Shown here: in pieces, positions 50,631-58,855 of the stretch | Layout of the letters: each line of letters opens with the position of its first letter | Numbering within the stretch: position 1 is the stretch's first letter | Assembly: GCF_000282515.1 (NCBI RefSeq) | Contig: NZ_AKJD01000063.1 | Location: 106,847-170,846, forward strand | DNA length: 64,000 bases | Source of the DNA: Pseudomonas sp. GM80 | Lineage (GTDB): Bacteria > Pseudomonadota > Gammaproteobacteria > Pseudomonadales > Pseudomonadaceae | Reading direction: 5' to 3' | Program-made: the position numbers and the translations under genes | Notes under the pieces: generated by a model | Seen by the model: only the letters and a program-made list of their open reading frames with translations | Told to the model about the DNA's origin: nothing | Database searches by the model: none

Positions 50631-51485
50631 TCAACCGCCGAGCGGTGTCGGATGCGGGTGCATCACCGCGCGCTGCCGTTCCTCCTGGAGGAATTTCATG
50701 ATGATCGGCGCCACGGCTTCGGCGCGGGTGATCAGGAACAGATGGCCGTCATCGATGATGTGCAACTGCGCGTTGGGAATGCGCCAGGCGAGCATGCGCA
50801 TGTTGATCAGCGGGATCAGCGGATCGTCGTCACCGGCCAGCACCAGCGTCGGCTGATGGATCTTGTGCAGCCAGTGAATGCTCGTCCAGCCCAAGCCTGC
50901 GAACAGCTGCCAGTAATAACCGAGCTTGCCGGCCGAACGCACTTTCGCCGCGTGGCTGGCCGCCAGCGTCGGGTCGCGGCGGAACGAGCCGCCGTAGATC
51001 AGCGGCGCGATCCGAATCACGTGCGAAGGCTGAATGTAGCGCCGCGGGCTGGCCATCATCCACAGCACTTTCGGTTTGCCCGGCACCATCACCGCACCGG
51101 CCGCAGTCGCCGCCAGCACCAGTTTCTTGCAGCGCTCGGGGTAGTCGTAGGCGAACTGCTGCGCGAGCGCACCACCCCACGACACGCCGATGACGTTGAC
51201 CTGACCGTAGTCGAGGTAATCGAGCATCCGCGCGGTCAGCTTGGCCAGGCCGGGAAAGCGGTACGGCCGATTAGGCGTGGAAGAGCCGCCGACACCGGGG
51301 ACGTCGAAGGCGATCACTTCCAGATCCGGATCCAGCGCCGCGACAAACGGAAACACCAGCTCCAGGTTGGCACCGATGCCGTTGAAAATCAGCAAGGGCG
51401 TCAAGTGAGGCTTGCCGGGGCGCACCGCCGTGCGGATGGTTTGACCATCCAGATCGACGGTACGGAATATGAACGGTTGCGGCAT
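50631..51485 (-). CDS. phaZ: Intracellular mcl-PHA depolymerase
   Basis: A 284-residue alpha/beta-hydrolase that degrades granule-bound PHA. The lipase box GVSWGG puts the nucleophile at Ser102, the residue known from P. putida PhaZ; VLAGDDDPLIP and IDDGHLFL supply Asp and His. It sits between the two synthase genes in the conserved order. Confidence 0.96.
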   Translation of the reverse strand: MPQPFIFRTVDLDGQTIRTAVRPGKPHLTPLLIFNGIGANLELVFPFVAALDPDLEVIAFDVPGVGGSSTPNRPYRFPGLAKLTARMLDYLDYGQVNVIGVSWGGALAQQFAYDYPERCKKLVLAATAAGAVMVPGKPKVLWMMASPRRYIQPSHVIRIAPLIYGGSFRRDPTLAASHAAKVRSAGKLGYYWQLFAGLGWTSIHWLHKIHQPTLVLAGDDDPLIPLINMRMLAWRIPNAQLHIIDDGHLFLITRAEAVAPIIMKFLQEERQRAVMHPHPTPLGG

Positions 51486-51520
51486 GCGTCAGGCCCTGTG
51501 GATTTAAATTCACCACCCCC

Positions 51521-51608
51521 ATGTAGGAGCTGCCGAAGGCTGCGATCTTTTGATCTTGTTGTTTAAAAATCAAAAGTCAAAAGATCGCAGCCTTCGGCAG
51601 CTCCTACA
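51521..51608. repeat. REP pair, family A
   Basis: Two inverted family A copies with TTTTGAT ends facing inward occupy the phaC1-phaZ gap, inside a likely operon. Confidence 0.9.
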
Positions 51609-51625
51609 GGGAGGGGTGGTGTCAG

Positions 51626-53305
51626 TTACCGCTCGTGTACGTATGTGCCCGGCGAGGCTTCGCCCGCCGGGTGTGCCTTGTTGCCCAGTTTCAACGGGGC
51701 CTTTTTCAGGTTGCCCGAGCGCTCGGCCTGCCACGCCTGCCAGTGCAGCCACCAGGAATCGGTGTGCTTGGTCGAGTTTTCCTGCCAGTCATCGGCATTC
51801 GCGGCCATCTCTTCGCCGGTCATGTAACGCGATTTCGGGTTGCCCGGCGGATTGAGGATGCTCTGGATATGCCCGCTGCTCGACAGCACGAACTCCACCT
51901 TGCCACCGAACAATTGCGCCGACTTGTAGCAGGACTTCCACGGCGTGATGTGGTCGTTGGTGCCAGCCAGCGAGAAGATGTCGGCGGTGACCTGCTTGAG
52001 GTCGATCGGCGTGCCGCACACTTCCAGTGCATTCGGGCGGATCAGTGGGTTGTTTTTGAACATCTCGATCAGGTCGCCGTGGAACGCCGCCGGCAACCGG
52101 GTGGTGTCGTTGTTCCAGAACAGGATGTCGAACACCGGCGGCTCGTTGCCGAGCAGGTAGTTGTTGACCCAGTAGTTCCAGATCAGGTCATTGGGGCGCA
52201 TCCAGGCGAAGACCTTGGCCATGTCTTTGCCTTCGAGCACGCCGGCCTGATACGAATGGCGTTTGGCGGTCTCCAGGGTCTGCTCGTCGACAAACAGGGC
52301 GACGTCGCTGTCCAGCGTCGTGTCGAGCACACTCACCAGCAGCGTGAGGGCATTGACCTTCTTCTCGCCGATCGCCGCGTAGTGGCCGAGCAGGGCGGTG
52401 CAGGTGATGCCGCCAGAGCAGGCGCCGAGCATGTTGATGTCTTTGCTGCCGGTGATCGCGGTGACCACGTCAACCGCTTCTTTCAGCGCATCGATATACG
52501 TCGACAGGCCCCACTCGCGCTGCGCCTTGGTCGGGTTGCGCCAGCTGACGATGAACGTCTGCACGTTATTGCGCAGGCAGAAGCGCGCCAGGCTCTTGTC
52601 CGGGCTCAAATCGAATACGTAGAACTTGTTGATCTGCGGCGGCACCACCAGCAATGGACGCTCGTGTACTTGCTCGGTGATCGGCCTGTACTGGATCAGC
52701 TCCAGCACGTCGTTGCGAAACACCACCGCGCCTTCGGTCACGCCGAGGCTCTTGCCGACCTCGAATGCGCCCATGTTGACCTGGCTCGGCATGCCGCCGT
52801 TGTGGACCAGATCCTTGGCCAGATGCGAGAGGCCGTCGAGCAGGCTCTTGCCACCGGTTTCGAAGAAGCGTTTGACCGCAGCCGGGTTGGCGGCGGTGTT
52901 GGTCGGGGCCATGGCTTCGGTCATCAGGTTGATGACGAAGTGACCGCGCGCGATGTCTTTGGGGGAGAGGCTGCTGTCATCAATCCAGGAGTGGAGTTCC
53001 TTGCGCCACGCCAGGTAGGTTTGCAGATAACGTTTGTAGAGCGGGTTCTGGCTCCACGCAGGATCAGCGAAGCGACGGTCATCGCCAGCCGGTTGCAGTT
53101 CGGATTTGCCGAACAGCACGTTCTTCAGTTCGAGGCCGAAATGGGTGACGTGCTTGACGCTATGGATCGGTTGTTTGATGGCCTGTTTGAGCACCATACG
53201 AGCAGAGGCCAGCAGATCCTTTCCGCGCAGCCCAACGACGGGATTAAGCCCCAAGGTGTTTTCCGAGGCTTGGTACTTCAGGTCATCGTTATTCTTGTTA
53301 CTCAT
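51626..53305 (-). CDS. phaC1: Class II poly(3-hydroxyalkanoate) synthase 1
   Basis: A 559-residue mcl-PHA synthase. GACSGG gives nucleophile Cys296, with Asp451 in TNDHITPW and His479 in SSGHIQSI, the expected class II triad positions. It is first in the phaC1-phaZ-phaC2-phaD group. A sigma-54-type promoter lies about 125 bases upstream of the start. Confidence 0.97.
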   Translation of the reverse strand: MSNKNNDDLKYQASENTLGLNPVVGLRGKDLLASARMVLKQAIKQPIHSVKHVTHFGLELKNVLFGKSELQPAGDDRRFADPAWSQNPLYKRYLQTYLAWRKELHSWIDDSSLSPKDIARGHFVINLMTEAMAPTNTAANPAAVKRFFETGGKSLLDGLSHLAKDLVHNGGMPSQVNMGAFEVGKSLGVTEGAVVFRNDVLELIQYRPITEQVHERPLLVVPPQINKFYVFDLSPDKSLARFCLRNNVQTFIVSWRNPTKAQREWGLSTYIDALKEAVDVVTAITGSKDINMLGACSGGITCTALLGHYAAIGEKKVNALTLLVSVLDTTLDSDVALFVDEQTLETAKRHSYQAGVLEGKDMAKVFAWMRPNDLIWNYWVNNYLLGNEPPVFDILFWNNDTTRLPAAFHGDLIEMFKNNPLIRPNALEVCGTPIDLKQVTADIFSLAGTNDHITPWKSCYKSAQLFGGKVEFVLSSSGHIQSILNPPGNPKSRYMTGEEMAANADDWQENSTKHTDSWWLHWQAWQAERSGNLKKAPLKLGNKAHPAGEASPGTYVHER

Positions 53306-53430
53306 CTACGACGCTCCATTGTCCTGAGACGAGTACCCGGTTTTCTGCTGTGCAGTTCCACAGCCAATGCCAGGTACTACTGCTCGGGTGACCGTTAATT
53401 CTGCATAGCTGCTTTACAGTCGTAGAGCAC

Positions 53431-53447
53431 TGCAGGGAACTTGCCAG
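53431..53447 (-). promoter_or_regulatory. Candidate sigma-54 promoter of phaC1
   Basis: On the minus strand CTGGCAAGTTCCCTGCA has GG and GC exactly 10 bases apart and differs from the RpoN consensus YTGGCACGN4TTGCW at two positions. The predicted start near 53420 leaves a leader of about 115 bases. RpoN involvement in mcl-PHA synthesis has been reported for some pseudomonads. Vegetative boxes were not clear in the same gap. Confidence 0.62.
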
Positions 53448-53563
53448 CTCCATTGGTTACCCGAGTTTAATTTTTTTCGCAAGCGGGCCGATCCTCGGCC
53501 ACACAGCGGAGCATTCAAACAGATGAATTTAGAAAATGCCCTCTAATGAGCGCAAGGCACGGG

Positions 53564-53941
53564 CTAGAGCATCAGCTTGACGACTGACTCGTTCGGATCG
53601 CGGGTCTTGCCGGCCGCTTTCAGCTCGGCCAGATAATCGGCCCAGAGTGCGTCATGACGTCGCCCCAGCTCGTAGAGATATTCCCAAGTGAACAAGCCGC
53701 TGTCGTGACCGTCGTCGAAGGTCAGTTTCAGTGCGTAGTGACCGGCCGGTTCCAGCTTGCTCAGACCGACGTTGAGCTTGCCGAATTGCAGGATCGGTTT
53801 GCCGTGGCCCTGGACCTCGGCGGAGGGCGAATGCACACGCAGGAATTCGGCGGGCAGGGTGTATTCCTCGCCGGACGCGTAGGTGAGCGTCAGGGTTTTC
53901 GAGGCTTTGTGCAGTTTGATGTCGGTAGGAATAGTAGTCAT
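53564..53941 (-). CDS. DUF971 protein (gamma-butyrobetaine hydroxylase N-terminal-like domain)
   Basis: A 125-residue single-domain protein (MTTIPTDIKLHKASKTLTLT). YTLPAEFLRVHSPSAEVQGH and FDDGHDSGLFTWEYLYELG define the DUF971 fold, the N-terminal domain of gamma-butyrobetaine hydroxylases. The catalytic oxygenase domain is absent, so it is not a hydroxylase. Stand-alone members are common next to hslUV; some relatives take part in Fe-S or Mrp-associated proteins, but no role is assignable here. Confidence 0.9.
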   Translation of the reverse strand: MTTIPTDIKLHKASKTLTLTYASGEEYTLPAEFLRVHSPSAEVQGHGKPILQFGKLNVGLSKLEPAGHYALKLTFDDGHDSGLFTWEYLYELGRRHDALWADYLAELKAAGKTRDPNESVVKLML

Positions 53942-53970
53942 TGCAGGTCATCCGACTAGAGGAACACCCC

Positions 53971-54055
53971 GTAGGAGCTGCCGAAGGCTGCGATCTTTTG
54001 ATCTTGCTTTTTAAAAACTCAAGTCAAAAGATCGCAGCCTGCGGCAGCTCCTACA
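53971..54055. repeat. REP pair, family A
   Basis: Two inverted family A copies, TTTTGAT ends inward, lie between the hslU stop and the DUF971 start. Confidence 0.9.
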
Positions 54056-54066
54056 GGGACGGTGAC

Positions 54067-55404
54067 CTACAGGATATAACGGGACAGGTCTTCGTTCTGC
54101 GCCAATTCGCCGAGGTGGCTGTTGACGTACGCCGCGTCGATCAGGATCGGCTGCTCATCGTGGGTGCTGGCCAGATCACCGGCGCTGAACGATACCTCTT
54201 CCAGCAAGCGCTCAAGCAGGGTGTGCAGGCGACGGGCACCGATGTTCTCGGTCTTCTCGTTGACCTGCCAGGCGATCTCGGCGATGCGCTTGATGCCTTC
54301 CGGCTGGAACTGAATGTTCAGGCCTTCGGTTTTCAGCAGCGCGCAATATTGCTCGGTGAGCGAGGCGTGCGGTTCGCTGAGGATGCGCTCGAAATCTTCC
54401 GGGCTCAGGGCCTTGAGTTCGACGCGAATCGGCAGACGACCTTGCAGCTCCGGCACCAGATCGCTCGGCTTGCTCAGGTGGAACGCACCGGAGGCGATGA
54501 ACAGGATATGGTCGGTTTTGACCATGCCCAGCTTGGTGTTGACGGTGCAGCCTTCGATCAGCGGCAGCAGGTCGCGCTGTACGCCTTCACGGGAAACATC
54601 GGCACCGCCGACATTGCCACGCTTGGCGACTTTGTCGATCTCGTCGATGAACACGATGCCGTGCTGCTCGACGGCTTCCAGCGCTTTGGCCTTCAGCTCT
54701 TCTTCGTTGACCAGACGCCCGGCTTCCTCATCACGCACCAGCTTCAACGCTTCTTTGACCTTGAGCTTGCGCGACTTCTTCTTGCCCTTGCCCATGTTGG
54801 CGAACAGCGACTGCAACTGGTTGGTCATCTCTTCCATGCCGGGTGGCGTGGCGATTTCGATGCCGGCAACCTCGGCGACTTCGATCTCGATTTCCTTGTC
54901 ATCCAGCTGACCTTCGCGCAGGCGCTTGCGGAACAGCTGACGGGTGTTGGAATCGGAGCTCGGCGCTTCTTCGTTGCTGAAGCCCATGCGGGCCGGCGGC
55001 AGCAGCGCGTCGAGGATGCGATCCTCGGCAGCGTCTTCGGCGCGGTGGCGCACGCGGGTCATTTCCTGCTCGCGGAGCATCTTGATCGCGGCGTCGGCCA
55101 GATCACGGATGATCGATTCGACGTCACGGCCAACATAACCAACTTCGGTGAACTTGGTCGCTTCGACTTTGATGAACGGCGCGTTGGCCAGTTTCGCCAG
55201 ACGACGGGCGATCTCGGTTTTACCGACACCGGTCGGGCCGATCATCAGGATGTTCTTCGGGGTCACTTCAACGCGCAGCTCTTCAGGCAGCTGCATGCGG
55301 CGCCAGCGGTTGCGCAGGGCAATCGCGACGGCGCGCTTGGCATCGTCCTGGCCGATGATGTGGCGGTTGAGTTCGTGGACGATTTCGCGGGGAGTCATGG
55401 ACAT
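54067..55404 (-). CDS. hslU: ATP-dependent protease ATPase subunit HslU
   Basis: A 445-residue AAA+ unfoldase that feeds substrates to HslV. The Walker [18 protein letters not shown] is near residue 57, the pore motif GYVGRD near residue 90, a large I-domain insertion follows (~105-240), then Walker [14 protein letters not shown]. The C-terminal LSRYIL tail docks into HslV. It starts 49 bases after the hslV stop. Confidence 0.97.
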   Translation of the reverse strand: MSMTPREIVHELNRHIIGQDDAKRAVAIALRNRWRRMQLPEELRVEVTPKNILMIGPTGVGKTEIARRLAKLANAPFIKVEATKFTEVGYVGRDVESIIRDLADAAIKMLREQEMTRVRHRAEDAAEDRILDALLPPARMGFSNEEAPSSDSNTRQLFRKRLREGQLDDKEIEIEVAEVAGIEIATPPGMEEMTNQLQSLFANMGKGKKKSRKLKVKEALKLVRDEEAGRLVNEEELKAKALEAVEQHGIVFIDEIDKVAKRGNVGGADVSREGVQRDLLPLIEGCTVNTKLGMVKTDHILFIASGAFHLSKPSDLVPELQGRLPIRVELKALSPEDFERILSEPHASLTEQYCALLKTEGLNIQFQPEGIKRIAEIAWQVNEKTENIGARRLHTLLERLLEEVSFSAGDLASTHDEQPILIDAAYVNSHLGELAQNEDLSRYIL

Positions 55405-55453
55405 AATAATTGGCGGTCCTCAAGCAGAAACAAGCCGTGGCACAGGGGCCTTA

Positions 55454-55990
55454 TCAGGCTTCTTCAGCGAGATCCTGCTCCTCAATGGTCTGAGTGTGGT
55501 TGGTGAATACGCAGATGTCGGCAGCGATGCCCAGTGCGGTTTCGACGATTTCCCGGGCCGACAGGTCGGTCTTTTTCAGCAGGGCGCTGGCTGCCGCTTG
55601 CGCGTAGCCGCCGCCGGAACCCATGGCGATCAGGCCGTCCTCGGGTTCGACCACGTCACCGTTGCCGGTGATGATCAGCGAGGCGTCCTTGTTGGCGACC
55701 GCGAGCATGGCTTCGAGGCGGCTCAGGGAGCGGTCGGTGCGCCATTCTTTGGCGAGTTCGACAGCGGCGCGGATCAGGTGGCCCTGATGTTTTTCAAGCT
55801 GGCCTTCGAAACGTTCGAAGAGGGTAAAGGCGTCAGCGGTGGCACCGGCAAAACCGGCGATGACCTGGCCGTGGTACAGGCGACGAACTTTTTTCGCGTT
55901 GCCTTTCATCACGGTATTGCCGAGAGAAACCTGGCCGTCGCCGCCCATGACGACTTTGCCGTGACGGCGGACTGAAACGATGGTGGTCAA
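55454..55990 (-). CDS. hslV: ATP-dependent protease subunit HslV
   Basis: A 178-residue threonine protease of proteasome-beta type. I placed the start at TTG 55990, preceded by GGAGACTCTTCCC, so the product reads M-TTIVSVRR; removal of Met exposes the catalytic Thr1. A longer frame from an upstream ATG would bury this threonine. [16 protein letters not shown] holds the catalytic lysine. A heat-shock-type promoter lies just upstream. Confidence 0.95.
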   Translation of the reverse strand: MTTIVSVRRHGKVVMGGDGQVSLGNTVMKGNAKKVRRLYHGQVIAGFAGATADAFTLFERFEGQLEKHQGHLIRAAVELAKEWRTDRSLSRLEAMLAVANKDASLIITGNGDVVEPEDGLIAMGSGGGYAQAAASALLKKTDLSAREIVETALGIAADICVFTNHTQTIEEQDLAEEA

Positions 55991-56036
55991 GGGAAGAGTC
56001 TCCACACAGCGGGGCGAAAGTGCCTTATGCCCATTC

Positions 56037-56064
56037 ATATGGGGGTGCTGGAGAGGATTTCAAC
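56037..56064 (-). promoter_or_regulatory. Sigma-32 (heat-shock) promoter of hslVU
   Basis: On the minus strand GTTGAAA is followed after 13 bases by CCCCATAT, matching the RpoH consensus CTTGAAA-N11-16-CCCCATNT with one mismatch. The predicted start is about 40 bases before the hslV TTG. hslVU is a classic heat-shock operon. Confidence 0.8.
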
Positions 56065-56098
56065 CGTAGCGCGGGAGAGGAGACGAGCGGTGATCAAC

Positions 56099-56182
56099 TG
56101 TAGGAGCTGCCGAAGGCTGCGATCTTTTGATCCTGATCTGAAAGCAAAATCAAAAGATCGCAGCCTGCGGCAGCTCCTACAG
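56099..56182. repeat. REP pair, family A
   Basis: Two inverted family A copies lie between the SPOR gene stop and the hslV promoter, TTTTGAT ends inward. Confidence 0.9.
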
Positions 56183-56222
56183 GGGATTTGCGTCGCCTGT
56201 GGGAACGGTTTTCTACGTAAAG

Positions 56223-56939
56223 TCAGCGGCTCTGGCGTTGTTGTAACAACAGGTTGCTGAAGCCGGCGCCGGCCAGTTGTTTCTGGGCCGTGGTCAGTTG
56301 TTCACGGTTGCTGAACGGGCCGACCAACACGCGATACCAGGTTTCATCCTTCACCGTGCCGGATTCAACCGCCACCGCCTGACCAAGCAGAATGATCTGC
56401 GCGCGGACCTTGTCGGCATCGGTTTCCTTGCGGAACGAACCCGCCTGCAGGAAGAACTTGGTCACCGGCGCCGCTTTGCTCACCGGTGGCGCTGGCGGCG
56501 GGGTAATCCCGGCCAAGGCTGCCTGAGCGCGCGCGGTGTCGATCTTCGCCGCTTCCGCCGGGGTCACCGGCGTGGTCGGGATGGCCGGCACTTGTGGCGT
56601 CGGCAAGGTCTTCTCCGGCACGGCGTCCGGCGGCACGATCACTTCCGATTCCGGCAGCAAGGTGTAGAAGTCGTATTTCGGCTTCACCGGTTGCGTCGGG
56701 CTCGGCGGGGTCTTGTTGGCCTCGGCGATCTTCGACGCTTTCTGCTGTTGCGCTTGTTCGACCTTCTCACGCTTGACCGTGTCGCTGCCCTTGCCCGGCT
56801 CCAGCTTCATCAGAAACACGATGAACGCGCCGACCGTCAGGCCGATGGCCATCCACAGCCAACCCGGAATCGGTTGCTTCGCAGGAGCTTGGTAACGGCT
56901 GGCGCCACGCTTGGGTGCAGGTTTTTTCTTGGCAGCCAA
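56223..56939 (-). CDS. SPOR-domain protein (FtsN-like)
   Basis: A 238-residue bitopic protein: basic cytoplasmic N-terminus (MAAKKKPAPKRGASRYQ), one membrane helix (~24-44), a Pro-rich periplasmic linker and a C-terminal SPOR domain (~160-235, KFFLQAGSFRKETDADKVRA). SPOR domains bind denuded glycan at the septum, so a division role is likely. It begins with TTG 56939, one base after the argS stop, with CTGGAG in the argS end as ribosome-binding site. Confidence 0.9.
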   Translation of the reverse strand: MAAKKKPAPKRGASRYQAPAKQPIPGWLWMAIGLTVGAFIVFLMKLEPGKGSDTVKREKVEQAQQQKASKIAEANKTPPSPTQPVKPKYDFYTLLPESEVIVPPDAVPEKTLPTPQVPAIPTTPVTPAEAAKIDTARAQAALAGITPPPAPPVSKAAPVTKFFLQAGSFRKETDADKVRAQIILLGQAVAVESGTVKDETWYRVLVGPFSNREQLTTAQKQLAGAGFSNLLLQQRQSR

Positions 56940-56940
56940 C

Positions 56941-58677
56941 TTACATACGCTCCAGAGTTTCCAGACCCAACAGCTCCAGGCCTTGCTTGAGGGTGCGACC
57001 GGTCAGCGCGGCCAGGCGCAGACGGCTCTGCATCTGGGCTGGCGTTTCGGCGGCGAGGATCGGGCAGTTCTCGTAGAAGCTGGAGAACAGACCGGCAACG
57101 TCGTACAGGTAAGTGCAGAGAATGTGCGGCGTGCCTTTGTCAGACACGTTGTTCAGCACTTCGCCGAACTGCGCCAGTTTCGCCGCCAGCTCTTGTTCAT
57201 GCACCGCTTCCAGCACGATCTGACCGTCGACTTCGCTGAAGTCCTTGCCCAGTTTGCGGAACACACCGGCGACGCGGGTGTAAGCGTAAAGCAGGTATGG
57301 CGCGGTGTTGCCTTCGAAATTCAGCATCAGATCGAAGTTGAAGCTGTAGTCGCTGGTGCGGTGTTTCGACAGGTCGGCATATTTCACCGCGCCGATGCCG
57401 ACGACTTTGGCGATGTTGCGCAGTTCGTCTTCGGCCAGCGTCGGGTTCTTTTCTTTGACCAGGTTGTAGGCACGTTCCTGCGCTTCGGTCAGCAGGTCGA
57501 TCAGCTTCACGGTGCCGCCGTCACGGGTCTTGAACGGACGGCCATCAGCGCCGTTCATGGTGCCGAAGCCCATGTGTTCCATCTCCATCGGATGGGTCAC
57601 AAAACCGGCCTTGCGCGCCACGGCGAACACTTGCTGGAAGTGCAGGGCCTGACGCTGGTCGACGAAGTACAGCGCGCGATCGGCTTGCAGTTTGCCGCTG
57701 CGATAGCGCACGGCCGCGAGGTCAGTGGTGGCGTACAGGTAACCGCCGTCAGCCTTGACGATGATCACCGGCAGCGGGTCGCCGTCGGCATTTTTGAATT
57801 CGTCGAGGAATACGCACTGGGCGCCGTTGCTCTCGACCAGCATGCCGGCCGCTTTCAGGTCGTTGACCACGTTGATCAGGTCGTCGTTGTAGGCGCTTTC
57901 GCCCATCACGTCGGCCATGGTCAGTTTGACGTTGAGCAGTTCGTAGATCTTCTGGCAGTGCGACAGAGAGATGTCCTTGAACTTGCTCCACAGCGCCAGG
58001 CACTCGGCATCGCCGGCCTGCAGCTTGACCACCAGACCACGGGCGCGGTCGGCAAACTCTGCGGATTCATCGAAACGCTGTTTGGCGGCGCGGTAGAAGT
58101 TTTCCAGGTCAGACAGCTCGTCGCTGGTGATCGGGTTTTCCTGCAAATAAGCCATCAGCATGCCGAACTGGGTACCCCAGTCGCCGACGTGGTTCTGACG
58201 GATCACTTCGTCGCCGAGGAATTCGAGGACGCGGGCCACGCCGTCGCCGATGATGGTCGAGCGCAAATGGCCGACGTGCATCTCTTTGGCCAGATTCGGT
58301 GCCGACAGGTCGACCACGGTGCGTTGCGCCGGGCCAGCCTTGCGCACGCCAACATGGGCATCAGCCAAGGCAGCGTCGAGGCGCGAGGCCAAAGCCTGGG
58401 TGTTCTGGAAGAAGTTGATGAAGCCCGGGCCAGCGATTTCGGCTTTGGTGACGTTCTCGTCAGCCGGCAGCGCGGCGATGATTTTTTCCGCCAGATCGCG
58501 CGGCTTCATCCCCGCAGGCTTGGCCAGCATCATCGCGATGTTGCTGGCGAAGTCGCCGTGGGTCTTGTCGCGGGCGTTCTCCACCTGGATCGCCGGCGTC
58601 AGGCCTTCAGGCAACACACCTTCGTTGACGAGTTGGGTGATGGCTTGTTGGATCAGCTGGCGAATGGTGTCTTTCAT
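56941..58677 (-). CDS. argS: Arginyl-tRNA synthetase
   Basis: A 578-residue class I synthetase that charges tRNA-Arg. The HIGH-type motif [12 protein letters not shown] is near residue 126, in [12 protein letters not shown], and no canonical KMSKS is present, as usual for ArgRS ([17 protein letters not shown] at that position). ATG 58677 gives [12 protein letters not shown], the normal start of the N-terminal tRNA-binding domain. Confidence 0.97.
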   Translation of the reverse strand: MKDTIRQLIQQAITQLVNEGVLPEGLTPAIQVENARDKTHGDFASNIAMMLAKPAGMKPRDLAEKIIAALPADENVTKAEIAGPGFINFFQNTQALASRLDAALADAHVGVRKAGPAQRTVVDLSAPNLAKEMHVGHLRSTIIGDGVARVLEFLGDEVIRQNHVGDWGTQFGMLMAYLQENPITSDELSDLENFYRAAKQRFDESAEFADRARGLVVKLQAGDAECLALWSKFKDISLSHCQKIYELLNVKLTMADVMGESAYNDDLINVVNDLKAAGMLVESNGAQCVFLDEFKNADGDPLPVIIVKADGGYLYATTDLAAVRYRSGKLQADRALYFVDQRQALHFQQVFAVARKAGFVTHPMEMEHMGFGTMNGADGRPFKTRDGGTVKLIDLLTEAQERAYNLVKEKNPTLAEDELRNIAKVVGIGAVKYADLSKHRTSDYSFNFDLMLNFEGNTAPYLLYAYTRVAGVFRKLGKDFSEVDGQIVLEAVHEQELAAKLAQFGEVLNNVSDKGTPHILCTYLYDVAGLFSSFYENCPILAAETPAQMQSRLRLAALTGRTLKQGLELLGLETLERM

Positions 58678-58805
58678 GGTCTTCTCTTTCGACCGCAAGC
58701 GCGGCGGGCGCATCGATGCGCGGGTGGAAAAACTGGGCATTATCCGTTGCGAAGACGGGCTTGCCAACCTTAGCAGGCAGGTTATGGATATGTGGTGACA
58801 TCAAG

Positions 58806-58853
58806 ATCAAAAGATCGCAGGGTAGGAGCTGCCGAAGGCTGCGATCTTTTGAT
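58806..58853. repeat. Truncated family A REP pair
   Basis: A complete right copy (GTAGGAGCTGCCGAAGG..GATCTTTTGAT) is preceded by only ATCAAAAGATCGCAG of the left copy; the rest of the left arm and the spacer are missing. It lies between priA and argS. Confidence 0.85.
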
Positions 58854-58855
58854 CC

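Noticed and set aside
53487..53501. Hairpin GGCCGA-TCC-TCGGCC between phaC1 and the DUF971 gene
   Set aside because: The T-run is on the wrong side for a terminator of the minus-strand DUF971 gene and the stem is short.
56911..58773. 620-codon plus-strand frame over argS
   Set aside because: Antisense shadow of argS without conserved motifs.
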